Shown piece by piece: positions 11,897-22,057 of a stretch of DNA of 64,000 nt (the stretch's first letter is position 1; every line of letters starts with the position of its first letter). The stretch lies in NCBI GenBank assembly GCA_958296285.1, contig OY282459.1:694367-758366 (forward strand). Reading direction: 5' to 3'. The translations under genes were made by a program, and so were the position numbers. This DNA comes from an uncultured Alphaproteobacteria bacterium. GTDB taxonomy: Bacteria > Pseudomonadota > Alphaproteobacteria > JAPOUT01 > G958296285. The notes below the pieces were generated by a model. That model saw only the letters and a program-made list of their open reading frames with translations. It made no database searches and was not told the origin of the DNA.

Positions 11897-11925
11897 TTGA
11901 CAGTTATTGATCAGAACACTATATA
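11897..11925 (+). promoter_or_regulatory. Strong sigma-70-like promoter for the NYN gene
   Basis: Consensus TTGACA at 11897-11902, 17-base spacer, TATATA at 11920-11925. It lies 109 bases upstream of the NYN-domain gene in an AT-rich stretch unlike the surrounding core DNA, suggesting a self-contained acquired cassette. Confidence 0.6.
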
Positions 11926-11940
11926 CTAACTATCCGTCAT

Positions 11941-12013
11941 GCTCGTAGGCGAGCCAGAATACTCCCCCCCTCGGTCTCCGGGACTTCGGTCTCCGGGTCG
12001 GGCTCTGGGGGGG
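11941..12013. other. Structured leader with C7/G7 stem and 15-bp direct repeat
   Basis: Between the promoter and the NYN gene there is a small hairpin (GCTCG-TAGG-CGAGC, 11941-11954) and then a C7 run (11964-11970) that can pair with a G7 run (12007-12013), followed by TTCTCTTTT. The enclosed segment holds a 12-base direct repeat, TCGGTCTCCGGG (11971-11982, 11986-11997), spaced 15 bases. It may be an attenuator or a relative of the G6/C6 elements found elsewhere in the window. Apart from this, the two features above and a GT-rich run near 11845-11880, I see nothing in 11724-12033. Confidence 0.5.
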
Positions 12014-12033
12014 TTCTCTTTTAATTTTCGCGG

Positions 12034-12675
12034 ATGCGAGCAGAGATGAAAAAAACGGTGTTGTCCATAGATGGCGGTTATTTGAGAGCGATTGCGATTA
12101 AGAATTTCGGGCTTGATCCCAAAAACTATACAGCCGATTTTATAGAGCAATTCGCTTGGGCATGTTTTGACACGAAAAAAGAAGACCCTCTCCGCATTCT
12201 CTATTATGACTGCCTGCCTAGCGATAAACCCCAGCGCTTTCCGATTTCCAGACGAGATTATATTTCTCCGATCAAAGCGCTTTGGAAAGACGATCTGCCG
12301 CGAAAGACGCTTTTCGCCGTCCGCCTTGGGCAGCTGGGCTTTAGAGGCTGGAGTCGCGTCAATTGGAGAAAATTCGATAGGGAGCTCACAGACGCGGATT
12401 TCAAGCCCAATTACGAGCAGAAAGGCGTGGATATGCGGATGGGTTTGGACATAGCCGCCTTCTCTTATGAGAAGATGGCGGAGCGAATCATTTTGGCGAC
12501 AGGAGATATGGATTTCATCCCTGCTTTAAAAATGGCGCGGCGCGCGGGGATTCAAACCGTTCTCATCCGTTTGGTCAAACCCAAAAAAATCAAAAGTCTT
12601 CTCCCCCATGCGGATTTCCTGCGCGAAGTGAATCTGGCGGAAATCACGGCGCGTCAAAATGCGCGTCAATCCTGA
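12034..12675 (+). CDS. NYN-domain (LabA-like) predicted ribonuclease
   Basis: A 213-residue protein with a PIN-like NYN fold. Acidic positions expected for metal binding are D13 (VLSIDGGYL), the strand [21 protein letters not shown], and [20 protein letters not shown], which ends in the typical TVLI strand. NYN proteins are usually RNases; some act in defence or RNA decay. ATG 12046 is an alternative start. The last codons run 10 bases into the 3' end of convergent purA, as if the gene had been inserted against it. Codon use is more AT-rich than the neighbours. Target unknown. Confidence 0.85.
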   Translation: MRAEMKKTVLSIDGGYLRAIAIKNFGLDPKNYTADFIEQFAWACFDTKKEDPLRILYYDCLPSDKPQRFPISRRDYISPIKALWKDDLPRKTLFAVRLGQLGFRGWSRVNWRKFDRELTDADFKPNYEQKGVDMRMGLDIAAFSYEKMAERIILATGDMDFIPALKMARRAGIQTVLIRLVKPKKIKSLLPHADFLREVNLAEITARQNARQS

Positions 12676-13958
12676 AAAGGATCGCGCATGACGATCGTGT
12701 CATCGCGCTCGGGACTCGTGGAAAGCATGACGACAGGCGCGCCAATCAGCTCCTCAATATAGCGGACATATTTGACCGCCGCCGCAGGCAGATCGCTCCA
12801 TGAGCGCGCGCCCCGCGTGGATGAAGACCAGCCCTCCATCGTCTCGTAAATCGGTCGCGCCGCCTGCTGATCCGCCGCCGCGGCCGGGAGATAATCCAAG
12901 CGCCGCCCCCCAACCTCATAGCCCACGCAGACCGACAAGCGCTCCATGCCGTCCAACACGTCCAATTTCGTCAGCGCGATGCCGTCCAACCCCCCCACCT
13001 CCGCCGCCTGCCGAACCATCACCGCGTCAAACCATCCGCAGCGCCGCTTGCGCCCGGTGACTGTCCCGAACTCGTCCCCCCTCTCGCCGAGCGTCCGACC
13101 TGTGGCGTTTCGCTGCTCGGTCGGGAAGGGACCTTCGCCGACTCTTGTGGCGTAAGATTTCGTGATTCCGAGCGCGTAATCTATCGCGCCCAAGCCGACC
13201 CCGCTCCCCAAAGCCGCCTGCGCCGCCAGCGCGTTGGACGAGGTCACAAAGGGATAGGTTCCGTGATCCACGTCCAGCGCCGCCCCCTGCGCGCCCTCAA
13301 AGAGCAGACGCTTCCCTTCGCGCCGCGCGGCGTTGAGCGTCCGCCATGCCGGGCCGACAAAGGGCAGAATCTCGGGCGCGATTTTTAAAAGCCGCTCCAA
13401 AAGATCGGACGCGCTTGCCTCCTTCTCCTCCAAGCCTCGCCGCAAAGCGTTGTGGTGCAGGAGAAGATCGCCAATCTTGCGCGCCAAAAGATCGGGCGTG
13501 GCCAGATCGGCGGCGCGAATGCCGCGCCGCGCGACCTTGTCCTCATAAGCCGGACCAATGCCGCGTCCTGTCGTGCCGATCTTTGACGCGCCCCGCATCG
13601 CCTCGCGGAGCCTGTCCAGCTCGGCATGGACGGGCAGAATGAGATGCGCGCCCTCAGCAATGCAGAGATTGTCGGGCGCGATGTGAAGGCCGCGCGCCTG
13701 CATCTCTGACACCTCCTGCAGGAAAGCCCAAACATCAATGACGACGCCGTTCCCCAAGATTCCGATCTTGCCGCGCCGAACCACGCTGGACGGCAGAAGG
13801 CTCAGCTTATAAGTCTCGCCGCCAATGACGAGCGTGTGTCCGGCATTATGCCCGCCCTGAAAGCGGACGACGACATCGGCGCGCGCCGAGAGCCAATCCA
13901 CGACCTTCCCCTTCCCCTCGTCCCCCCATTGCGTTCCGACAACGGCGACATTCGCCAT
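12666..13958 (-). CDS. purA: Adenylosuccinate synthetase
   Basis: First committed step of AMP synthesis: IMP + aspartate + GTP to adenylosuccinate. The GTP loop GDEGKGK is at residues 12-18 and the IMP-binding GGHNAGHT at 35-42; [11 protein letters not shown] and [11 protein letters not shown] are further family blocks. The start [18 protein letters not shown] at 13958 gives 430 residues, the family length; upstream open sequence belongs to serA. It lies 19 bases after serA on the same strand, so it is probably co-transcribed with serC-serA. Confidence 0.98.
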   Translation of the reverse strand: MANVAVVGTQWGDEGKGKVVDWLSARADVVVRFQGGHNAGHTLVIGGETYKLSLLPSSVVRRGKIGILGNGVVIDVWAFLQEVSEMQARGLHIAPDNLCIAEGAHLILPVHAELDRLREAMRGASKIGTTGRGIGPAYEDKVARRGIRAADLATPDLLARKIGDLLLHHNALRRGLEEKEASASDLLERLLKIAPEILPFVGPAWRTLNAARREGKRLLFEGAQGAALDVDHGTYPFVTSSNALAAQAALGSGVGLGAIDYALGITKSYATRVGEGPFPTEQRNATGRTLGERGDEFGTVTGRKRRCGWFDAVMVRQAAEVGGLDGIALTKLDVLDGMERLSVCVGYEVGGRRLDYLPAAAADQQAARPIYETMEGWSSSTRGARSWSDLPAAAVKYVRYIEELIGAPVVMLSTSPERDDTIVMRDPFQD

Positions 13959-13977
13959 GTTCCGTGCCTCCGCGCTC

Positions 13978-15606
13978 TTATCTTGCGAAGCGAAGGGCGG
14001 CGGCGGGCGGCGCGAAAGAGAGCGCATGGGCGCGCTCCACGCCTTCCATCGCATGGATTTGGCGAACAGCGCTTTCCGGCACGGCGTCATCCACGGCGAT
14101 GAGGGCGACGGCGCGCCCTTCGGGCTTGTCGCGCCCCAGCGACAGAGAGGCGATATTGACCTTCGCCGCGCCCAAAATCTGTCCCAAAGCGCCGATGAAG
14201 CCGGGCTGATCGCGGCTCTCGCTATAGAGCATGTGGGGGGCGAATTCCGATTCCATATTGACGCCGCCTGTCTGAATGATCCTAGGCTTGCCGTCAGAGA
14301 AGACCGTCCCGCCGACAGAGATTTCGCTATTCTCGGAAATCAATCTCAGACGGATATAGTTCTCATAGGCGCGGCTCGCCGCCGCGCCCATCTCTTCCGA
14401 GACCGAGATGCCGCGCTCTTTGGCGAGCGCCGGCGCGCGCACCATATTGACGCCCGCCAAACTGGGCGACAGCGCCCCTTTGAGCGCCGCCGCCGTCAGA
14501 GAATCGCGGTGGCGCTCCACGCCCTCGCCGGCATATTCTATATGGATTCTTGAGAGAGGGTCTTGCAAAATCTGCCCCATAAAGAGACCCAATCGCTCGG
14601 CGAGCGCCAAAAAAGGCGCGAGGCGCGGCGCTTCCTCCGCCGAGACGGAGGGCATGTTCAGAGCGTGGGAGACGGCGCCGGTTAGAAGATAATCCGCCAT
14701 CTGCTCGGCGATCTGCATCGCCACTTTCTCCTGCGCCTCTGTCGTGGACGCGCCCAAATGCGGCGTGCAGACGACATTCTCCAAGCCGAAAAGAGGATTG
14801 TTCTTCGCAGGCTCTTCGGCGAAGACGTCGAGCGCCGCGGCGGCGATCTTGCCCGATCTCAAAGCCTTTTCCAGATCCGCCTCGCGCACCAGACTCCCCC
14901 GCGCGCAATTGACCAAAAAGACGCCCTCCTTCATCATCTCAATCGTCTCGGCGCGGATGATCTGGCGCGTCTTTTCGGTCAGAGGCGCGTGAAGGCTGAT
15001 AATGTCGGCGCGCCGAAAAAGTTCGGCGAGTTCCATTTTCTCCACGCGCAGTTCCGCCGCCCGCGCCTCCGACAAAAAGGGATCGGCGGCGGCGACCTTC
15101 ATCTTCAAGCCCAGCGCGCGCTCGGCGACAAGCGATCCGATATTCCCGCAGCCGATCAAGCCCAGCAATTTCCCCGCCAGTTCCACGCCCATGAAGCGGC
15201 TTTTCTCCCATTTTCCGGCTTGGGTGGAGCGATCGGCTTGCGGGATTTGCCGCGCCAGCGCCATCATCATCGCGATCGCATGCTCGGCGGTCGTGATGGA
15301 GTTGCCGAGAGGCGCGTTCATGACGATGACGCCGGCGCGGCTCGCCGCATCCAAATCTATATTGTCTATGCCGATCCCGGCGCGCCCGACAATCCGCAGC
15401 CTCTTCGCGGCGGACAGAAGAGACGGCGTGACTTTGGTCGCCGAGCGCACCGCCAAGCCGTCATAAGCGCCGATGACGCGGCTCAGCTCCTCTTTGGAAA
15501 GATCGGTTTTCTGATCGGCTTTGACGCCTCGCGCGCGGAAAATTTTTAACGCGGCGGGGCTCAATTTGTCCGAAATCAGAATCCTCGGCTTCTCCCTTGA
15601 GACCAT
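13978..15606 (-). CDS. serA: D-3-phosphoglycerate dehydrogenase
   Basis: NAD-dependent oxidation of 3-phosphoglycerate, the first step of serine synthesis. At 542 residues it is the long form: a split substrate-binding domain, a Rossmann domain with GCGNIG at 152-157, the catalytic His in [13 protein letters not shown], an intervening regulatory (ASB) domain, and a C-terminal ACT domain ([20 protein letters not shown]) that probably binds serine for feedback control. It starts 3 bases after the serC stop, indicating a serC-serA operon. Confidence 0.97.
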   Translation of the reverse strand: MVSREKPRILISDKLSPAALKIFRARGVKADQKTDLSKEELSRVIGAYDGLAVRSATKVTPSLLSAAKRLRIVGRAGIGIDNIDLDAASRAGVIVMNAPLGNSITTAEHAIAMMMALARQIPQADRSTQAGKWEKSRFMGVELAGKLLGLIGCGNIGSLVAERALGLKMKVAAADPFLSEARAAELRVEKMELAELFRRADIISLHAPLTEKTRQIIRAETIEMMKEGVFLVNCARGSLVREADLEKALRSGKIAAAALDVFAEEPAKNNPLFGLENVVCTPHLGASTTEAQEKVAMQIAEQMADYLLTGAVSHALNMPSVSAEEAPRLAPFLALAERLGLFMGQILQDPLSRIHIEYAGEGVERHRDSLTAAALKGALSPSLAGVNMVRAPALAKERGISVSEEMGAAASRAYENYIRLRLISENSEISVGGTVFSDGKPRIIQTGGVNMESEFAPHMLYSESRDQPGFIGALGQILGAAKVNIASLSLGRDKPEGRAVALIAVDDAVPESAVRQIHAMEGVERAHALSFAPPAAALRFAR

Positions 15607-15609
15607 CGG

Positions 15610-16764
15610 TCAGACTCCTTCCTTCGCGGTTTCGCGGTAAGCCCATTCCAGCCATGGGAAGAGCGCCTCCAAAGAGGCGCGCTCCACAGTCGCCCCTGCC
15701 CAAATCCGAATGCCGGGCGGCGCTTTGCGATAGCCGCCAATATCCAAGGCGGCATTCTCCTCTTCCAGCCGCGCGGCGAGGCGCTTGACGAAAGCCCTTC
15801 GCTCTTCTTCCGAGCGCTTGAGAAAATCCTCGGCGACAATGGAAAGACAGACCGACGTATTAGAGCGATAGGCGGGATCGGGACAGAGGAAATCTATCCA
15901 ATCGGTCTTCTCCACCCACGCGGCGATGGCGGCGAGATTGCCGTTGGCGCGCCGAATGAGCGCCGAGAGACCTCCCGCCTCGCGCGCCCATCGGAGCGCG
16001 TCCAAATAATCTTCCAGACAGAGGAGCGAGGGCGTGTTGATGACCTCGCCTTCAAAAAACCCTTCATGGATTTTGCCGTCCTTCGCCATGCGAAAGATTT
16101 TCGGCATCGGACGGGGCGGCCGAAAACTCTCAAGACGCCGCGCCGCGCCGGGCGAGAGCGCGATCATGCCGTGCGCCGCTTCGCCGCCCAAGACTTTCTG
16201 CCAAGAGAAGGTGATGACGTCCAATGCGCGCCATGGAATCTCCTGCGCGAAAAGGGCGGAGGTGGCGTCGCAAAAAACCAAACCTTCGCGCTCATCCGGA
16301 ATCCAATCGCCGTCAGGCGCGCGGACGCCGGAGGTCGTCCCGTTCCACAGAAAGATCAGATCGCGCGAGAAATCGGCGCGGCTCAGATCGGGGATTTCGC
16401 CATAGGGAGTCTTAAAGACGCGGGAATCTTTAATGCCGAGCTCCCGCGTCACGTCATGCGCCCAATCGCTGGCGAAGGAGTCCCAATCCAGCACATCCGC
16501 GCCGCGCTCGCCCAAGAGAGACCAAAGCGCCATTTCCATCGCGCCCGTGTCGGAGGCGGGGGTGATGGCGAGACGATAATCGTCAGGCAGGCTCAGAATG
16601 TCGCGCGTCTCTTGAAGCGCTTGGCGCAGTTTGGCGCGCGCCTCTTTGGAGCGATGGCTTCTGCCTAGAAGCGCGCCCTCCAGCTTCTCCAAAGACCAGC
16701 CCGGACGCTTCGCGCAGGGGCCGGAAGAAAAGCGGGGGTTGTCAGGACGCTCGCGCGGCTTCAT
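15610..16764 (-). CDS. serC: Phosphoserine aminotransferase
   Basis: PLP-dependent transamination of 3-phosphohydroxypyruvate with glutamate, the second step of serine synthesis. The N-terminus NPRFSSGPCAKRPGWSLEKL is characteristic of the alphaproteobacterial/archaeal SerC subgroup. The PLP lysine is in VITFSWQKVLGGEAAHGM. 384 residues, normal length. First gene of serC-serA(-purA), divergent from the oligopeptidase gene across a 77-base gap. Confidence 0.96.
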   Translation of the reverse strand: MKPRERPDNPRFSSGPCAKRPGWSLEKLEGALLGRSHRSKEARAKLRQALQETRDILSLPDDYRLAITPASDTGAMEMALWSLLGERGADVLDWDSFASDWAHDVTRELGIKDSRVFKTPYGEIPDLSRADFSRDLIFLWNGTTSGVRAPDGDWIPDEREGLVFCDATSALFAQEIPWRALDVITFSWQKVLGGEAAHGMIALSPGAARRLESFRPPRPMPKIFRMAKDGKIHEGFFEGEVINTPSLLCLEDYLDALRWAREAGGLSALIRRANGNLAAIAAWVEKTDWIDFLCPDPAYRSNTSVCLSIVAEDFLKRSEEERRAFVKRLAARLEEENAALDIGGYRKAPPGIRIWAGATVERASLEALFPWLEWAYRETAKEGV

Positions 16765-16841
16765 GCTGTCGCCTTTCTACCCTTCCAGATAGACGCCCCT
16801 CGGCGGGGAGGGGTTTCCCGTCTCGTGCTATAGGGGAAGAG

Positions 16842-18923
16842 ATGAGAGAGGTCAAGACGCCCAGCCCCCCTCGCGCGAAACGCTGCATGCGACAGTCTCG
16901 CCATCACGGCATTCCGCGCCAAGACCCTTATGGGTGGCTGCGAGACGACAATTGGGCGGAGGTGTTAAAAAATCCCAAAAAACTGTCCGCGCCGATCCGC
17001 GCCCATTTGGAAGAGGAGAATCTTTACGCCGCCTCGTCTTTGGCGCATCTCAAACCTCTGCGCGCGCGTCTCTCGCGGGAGATGCGCCGCCGCGTCCCGA
17101 AAAGGGATCGCTCCGTTCCCGAACAGCACGGCGCGTGGCTTTATTATCGCCGCTATGCCGAGAATGCCGAGCATCCTCTTTGCTGCCGCAAACTGGCGAA
17201 GGGCGGCAGGGAGCGCGTCCTCCTCAGCGCCGCCGCCCGCGCCAAGACAAGCGCCTTCTATCGCTTGGGAGAGGCGCGCCACGCCCCGACCCATGACCTC
17301 TTCGCTTGGAGCGAAGACAGGACGGGCGGCGAGCGCTATGAGATTCTCTTCCGCGATCTGACGGCAAACGCTCTTCTCCCCGACAGCCTCCAAGACGCCA
17401 ACGGAAGTTTCGCCTTCGCGGCGGACGGGCGGACAATCTTCTATATTCTCGTCAATGAGGAGCAGCGCCCGTTCCGCGTCATGCGCCACAGAATAGGCGC
17501 GGCGCAGAAGGAGGACGCTCTCGTCTATGAGGAGAAGGATAAGGGCTTTTTCCTCTCTTTGTCGGCCAGTTTGAGCGGCGACTATCTGATGATCGCCTCT
17601 TACGATCACGACTCTTCCGAGACGCGCCTCATCAAAGCGCATGAGCCTGACGGCGAGCCGAAACTGGTTCAGCCCCGACAGAAAGGCGTGGAATATTGGC
17701 TCTCCCACGATAAAGAGAATGCCCGCTTTCTGATACGAACCAATCGGGGGGGCGCGGTGGATTTCAAAATCGCCGCCGCGCCGGAAAAGACGCCCGCCGC
17801 CGACCATTGGCGGGACATCGTTCCGGCGCGAGACGGCGTCTATCTGGCGGCGCATCATGTCTGCCGCAGCCATTTGGTTTGGCTGGAGCGCGAGGAGGCG
17901 CAGCCCCGCATCATGATCCGAGACCATCAAAGAGGCGAGACGGCGAGCCTCGCTTTTGAGAAGACGCCCTGCGATCTTTCTTTTTCGGAGGGCTTGGCTT
18001 ATGACGCCCGCCATCTGCGCGTCTTTCACGCCTCGCCCGCCTCGCCTGAGCGCGTCTATGATTTTGACTTGGCGAGCGGCGCGCGCGAACTTCGCAAAAA
18101 ACAGATCCTTCCGTCAGGACATGATTCGCGCCGCTATGCCGTCAAGCGCCTCTTCGCGCCCGCTAGGGACGGGGAGAGCGTTCCGATCACCCTCCTTTAT
18201 CGCCGAGACAAGCCGCCCTCGCCCAAGCGCCCCCTCCTTCTTTACGGCTATGGCGCGTATGGAATCGCGATTCCCGCCTCTTTTTCGGCGGCGCGTCTTT
18301 CTCTCGCCGACAGGGGCATGGCGTGCGCCATCGCCCATATCCGAGGCGGATCGGAAAAAGGACGGCGCTGGCATTTGGACGGGCGCGGCGAGAAGAAAAT
18401 CCAAACTTTTAACGATTTCATAGACGCGGCGGAGCATTTGGCGGCGGAGGGCTTGGCGGCGCGCGGGCGAATCGCCGCCCATGGCGGCAGCGCCGGCGGA
18501 TTGCTGATGGGCGCGGTCGCCAATATGGCGCCGTCCCTCTTCTCCTGCGTCATCGCCGAAGTGCCTTTCGTGGACGCCCTCGCCACGATGCTGGACGCCT
18601 CGCTCCCTCTGACGCCGCCGGAATGGCCGGAATGGGGAAATCCGATTAAATCCAAACTCGCCTATCAGACCATCGCCGCCTATTCGCCGTGCGACAATGT
18701 GGCGAAGCGGGATTATCCGCCGATTTTGGCGACAGCCGGTCTTTCCGATCCGCGGGTCGGCTATTGGGAGCCGGCGAAGTGGATCGCGCGTCTAAGAGAC
18801 GAAAACCCTGAGGCGCGACTCTTCCTCAAAACCAATATGGAGGCGGGGCATGGCGGCGCGTCAGGACGTCTCGCCCGCTTGGACGAGACGGCTTTTATTT
18901 ACGCCTTCGCCCTTTCCTGCTAA
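16842..18923 (+). CDS. Oligopeptidase B-like serine peptidase (S9)
   Basis: A 693-residue prolyl-oligopeptidase-family enzyme, probably oligopeptidase B (cleavage after Arg/Lys in short peptides). The N-terminal segment RQDPYGWLRDDNW and the beta-propeller precede a C-terminal alpha/beta hydrolase domain. The nucleophile elbow is GGSAGG (RIAAHGGSAGGLLM), followed by PFVDALATMLD and the C-terminal His in ...MEAGHGG. No signal peptide is seen, so cytoplasmic. It lies 12 bases upstream of glyQ on the same strand. Confidence 0.92.
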   Translation: MREVKTPSPPRAKRCMRQSRHHGIPRQDPYGWLRDDNWAEVLKNPKKLSAPIRAHLEEENLYAASSLAHLKPLRARLSREMRRRVPKRDRSVPEQHGAWLYYRRYAENAEHPLCCRKLAKGGRERVLLSAAARAKTSAFYRLGEARHAPTHDLFAWSEDRTGGERYEILFRDLTANALLPDSLQDANGSFAFAADGRTIFYILVNEEQRPFRVMRHRIGAAQKEDALVYEEKDKGFFLSLSASLSGDYLMIASYDHDSSETRLIKAHEPDGEPKLVQPRQKGVEYWLSHDKENARFLIRTNRGGAVDFKIAAAPEKTPAADHWRDIVPARDGVYLAAHHVCRSHLVWLEREEAQPRIMIRDHQRGETASLAFEKTPCDLSFSEGLAYDARHLRVFHASPASPERVYDFDLASGARELRKKQILPSGHDSRRYAVKRLFAPARDGESVPITLLYRRDKPPSPKRPLLLYGYGAYGIAIPASFSAARLSLADRGMACAIAHIRGGSEKGRRWHLDGRGEKKIQTFNDFIDAAEHLAAEGLAARGRIAAHGGSAGGLLMGAVANMAPSLFSCVIAEVPFVDALATMLDASLPLTPPEWPEWGNPIKSKLAYQTIAAYSPCDNVAKRDYPPILATAGLSDPRVGYWEPAKWIARLRDENPEARLFLKTNMEAGHGGASGRLARLDETAFIYAFALSC

Positions 18924-18935
18924 TGAGACGAGACG

Positions 18936-19832
18936 ATGGCGAAAAAAACCCAAAAGGCAAAGACGGCAAAGACAAGGAAAGGGCGCGGCTTGAGCTTTCA
19001 AGCCCTCATTCTGACTCTGGAGCGCTATTGGATCGCGCAGGGCTGCGCGCGCGTCCAGCCCTATGACATGGAGATCGGCGCTGGCACGTTCCATCCCGCC
19101 ACCGCGCTCCGCGCTTTGGGGAAAGAGCCTTGGCGCGCCGTCTATGTCCAGCCCAGCCGCCGTCCTGCCGATGGGCGCTATGGACAGAATCCGAACCGTC
19201 TGCAGCATTATTATCAGCTGCAGGTCATTCTAAAACCCGCCCCCGCCAATATCCAAGCGCTCTATATGGCGAGCCTCGCCGCCATCGGCTTGGAGGCGGA
19301 GGAGCATGACATTCGCTTCTTGGAAGATGATTGGGCGGGACCGACATTGGGCGCGAAGGGCTTGGGATGGGAAGTCCGCTGCGATGGGCTGGAAGTCTCG
19401 CAATTCACCTATTTTCAGCAACTTTGCGGACGCGAATGCGATCCGGTCAGCGGCGAGATCACCTATGGCTTGGAGCGTCTCGCCATGTATGTTCAGGGAG
19501 TCGCCAATGTCTATGATTTGGTCTTTTCCGAAGACCCGCCTCTTTCCTATGGCGATCTTTATCGGAGGGGGGAGCGGGAGTTCTCGCATTACAATTTCTC
19601 TGTCGCCAATATAGAGAAACTTCTCTCCCATTTCGCCGACGCCGAGCGGGAAGCCGAAGCGCTGTTGGAGAGACGTTTGGCGCTGCCGGCTTACGATCAA
19701 TGTCTGAAGGCGAGTCATTTTTTTAATTTGCTGGACGCGCGCGGGGCCGTTGGCGCGTCCGCGCGCCCCGATTACATCAAGCGGGTGCGCCACCTCGCCA
19801 TGCGCTGCGCCGACATTTGGCTCGCCAAGTGA
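18936..19832 (+). CDS. glyQ: Glycyl-tRNA synthetase alpha subunit
   Basis: The class II catalytic subunit of the alpha2beta2 glycyl-tRNA synthetase. 298 residues; [38 protein letters not shown] and [14 protein letters not shown] are diagnostic blocks. A short Lys-rich extension ([17 protein letters not shown]) precedes the conserved start. glyS begins one base after the stop, indicating tight coupling. Confidence 0.98.
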   Translation: MAKKTQKAKTAKTRKGRGLSFQALILTLERYWIAQGCARVQPYDMEIGAGTFHPATALRALGKEPWRAVYVQPSRRPADGRYGQNPNRLQHYYQLQVILKPAPANIQALYMASLAAIGLEAEEHDIRFLEDDWAGPTLGAKGLGWEVRCDGLEVSQFTYFQQLCGRECDPVSGEITYGLERLAMYVQGVANVYDLVFSEDPPLSYGDLYRRGEREFSHYNFSVANIEKLLSHFADAEREAEALLERRLALPAYDQCLKASHFFNLLDARGAVGASARPDYIKRVRHLAMRCADIWLAK

Positions 19833-19833
19833 G

Positions 19834-22050
19834 ATGGCGGAACTGCTGATAGAGCTGATGTCGGAAGAGATTCCGCCTTCCATGCAGCGCGCCGCCGCGC
19901 GGCGCTTGCTGGAGGCGCTGGATCGCCATTTGGCGAAGCGGGGCTTTGAGACGCCGACAGTTTCAGGCAGAGCCAAAGACGGAATCGCCTTCTCCACGCC
20001 GCGCCGAATCGGCGCGGCGATGACTCTGCCCCAAAAAATCGTCAAAGGCAGGACGGCGGAGCGCCGCGGTCCCTCCGTCAAAGCGGGGCAGAGAGCGCTC
20101 AAAGGCTTCGTCAAGAGCCTTGAGAAAAAGGCGCGGGTCGTCAAGCGCGAGACGGAGAAGGGCGTCTATTATTACGCGATTTCTAAAATGCCGCCTCTTA
20201 AACTGGAAACCGCGCTGGCGGAGATTCTGCCGTCCATTGTGGAAAATTTCTCATGGCCCTCTTCCATGAGATGGCCGCAAAGTTCGCTGTCATGGGTTCG
20301 CCCATTGCGCGGGATTCTGTGCCTCGTGGATGGGAAGCCCGTCTCGCTGGAAGTCGGAGGCTTGCGCTCGGATATTTTCGCGCAGGGACATGCCGTCATG
20401 GCGCAAAAACCTTTCCGCCCCGACAGTTTCTCCGATTATAAAAGAAAAATGCGGCAGGCTTTCGTCATCATCGCCCATGAGGAGCGCGAGGCGCGAATCC
20501 TCAAAGAGGCGGGGAAACTCACCGACAAGCATCAGCTCCAAGAAATAGACGATCCCGAATTGCTCCAAGAGAGCGCCGGACTCGCCGAATGGCCGACTGT
20601 CCTTCTGGGCGAATTGGACAAGAGTTTCATGGCGCTCGGAGAGGCGATCGTGTCGGAGGTTCTGAAAACCCACCAAAAATGCTTCGCCCTTCGCGGCAGA
20701 CAGGGCAAGCCCGCCCCCTATTTCCTGATTGTCGCCGATGGCAGGGTCAGGCAGGGCGGAAAGGCGATCATCGCCGGCAATGAGCGAGTCGCCAAGGCGC
20801 GTCTTGAGGACGCCCTCTTTTTCATCAAGCGCGACCGCCAAAAAGGCTTGAAGACGCTGGCGGGCGGGCTGGAAAAAATCGCCTTCCATGACAGGCTGGG
20901 CAGCATGAAGGACAAGGCGAGACGGCTGGAGAAATTAACCCAAAGCGAAACGCTCCAAAAAGCGGCAAGCGGCGAATATCCGCGCTCCGTCCTCGCCCTG
21001 TCCGCGCGCTACGCCAAAGCCGATCTGGCGAGCGAGATGGTCGCCGATCAGCCCCGCCTGCAGGGCGTGATGGGCGGAATCTATTGGGAGAGCGGCAAAA
21101 AAAGCGGCGGCGCGGGCGGCGGCGGCGACAGGGAGGTCGGCCGCGCCATCGCCGAGCATTATCGCCCGACCGCCGCGGAAGGAATCCTGCCGCGCAGCCA
21201 AGCCGGCGCTCTCCTCGCCCTCTGCGACAGAATGGACGCTTTGGCGGGCTTCTTCTCCATCGGCGAAATGCCGACAGGCTCCAAAGACCCTTACGCGCTG
21301 CGCCGCGCGGCGCGCGCCATTCTGCGCCTCGCGCTGGAGAGTCGCGCCATGGTGAAACTCTTCCCCTATGGCATTCATCTGCGCGATCTCTTCGCCGAGG
21401 CGCTGGAGCCTTTTCGCGGCAGCGAGGAGCTGCTGCGCCAAGATTTTCCGATCTTCATGGCGGCGCGGCTTCAGGAATATCTGACTCATCACGGCATGCC
21501 GCAGGACATCGTCTCGGCGGTGATGGAGACCGCCATCGCCAGGACGACTTTGAATCCCGTTCCGATCAGGGCGCATGTCTCGGCGCTGGAATCCTTCGTC
21601 AAGACGAAGAAGGGGAAGGATCTTCTTGTGGCTTATAAGCGGGTCGCCGGCATTTTGGCGGAGGAGAGAAAGGGCGCTGAGGGGGGGGCGCGCCATTCCG
21701 AATCGGATCTTTCTCATCTGCCGCGGGACGTGCGGAAACTGATCGCGCTTCCTTACGCGCAGTCGGGTTTTAAGGCGGCGCTGTTGGAGCGTCCGGAAGA
21801 GCGGGAGCTGGCGAAATATCTGATCAAGCCGCGCGTCAAACTTCTTCAAGAGCGCCTCGCCCGCCATGAGATCGGCGAAGCGCTGGAGTTTTTAGGAAGC
21901 CTCCGCGCGCCGGTGGATGATTTTTTCAACCATGTTTTGGTTCACGATCCCGATCCGCGAATTCGGGAGAATCGGATCAGACTCCTCGCCAATCTGCGGG
22001 ACGCGATGAATGAGATCGCCGATTTCTCCATGATTCAAGAGCGGGAATAG
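19834..22050 (+). CDS. glyS: Glycyl-tRNA synthetase beta subunit
   Basis: The tRNA-binding partner of GlyQ. The start MAELLIELMSEEIPPSMQ at 19834 is the conserved N-terminus; the open frame before it lies inside glyQ. 738 residues; family blocks include HQKCFALRGRQGKPAPYFL, ALCDRMDALAGFFSIG and KDPYALRRAARAILR, with the DALR-like C-terminal region (VDDFFNHVLVHDPDPRIREN). A glycine-rich insertion, SGGAGGGGDREVG, sits in a loop. It is 7 bases upstream of ppdK. Confidence 0.97.
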   Translation: MAELLIELMSEEIPPSMQRAAARRLLEALDRHLAKRGFETPTVSGRAKDGIAFSTPRRIGAAMTLPQKIVKGRTAERRGPSVKAGQRALKGFVKSLEKKARVVKRETEKGVYYYAISKMPPLKLETALAEILPSIVENFSWPSSMRWPQSSLSWVRPLRGILCLVDGKPVSLEVGGLRSDIFAQGHAVMAQKPFRPDSFSDYKRKMRQAFVIIAHEEREARILKEAGKLTDKHQLQEIDDPELLQESAGLAEWPTVLLGELDKSFMALGEAIVSEVLKTHQKCFALRGRQGKPAPYFLIVADGRVRQGGKAIIAGNERVAKARLEDALFFIKRDRQKGLKTLAGGLEKIAFHDRLGSMKDKARRLEKLTQSETLQKAASGEYPRSVLALSARYAKADLASEMVADQPRLQGVMGGIYWESGKKSGGAGGGGDREVGRAIAEHYRPTAAEGILPRSQAGALLALCDRMDALAGFFSIGEMPTGSKDPYALRRAARAILRLALESRAMVKLFPYGIHLRDLFAEALEPFRGSEELLRQDFPIFMAARLQEYLTHHGMPQDIVSAVMETAIARTTLNPVPIRAHVSALESFVKTKKGKDLLVAYKRVAGILAEERKGAEGGARHSESDLSHLPRDVRKLIALPYAQSGFKAALLERPEERELAKYLIKPRVKLLQERLARHEIGEALEFLGSLRAPVDDFFNHVLVHDPDPRIRENRIRLLANLRDAMNEIADFSMIQERE

Positions 22051-22057
22051 CCTTTCC

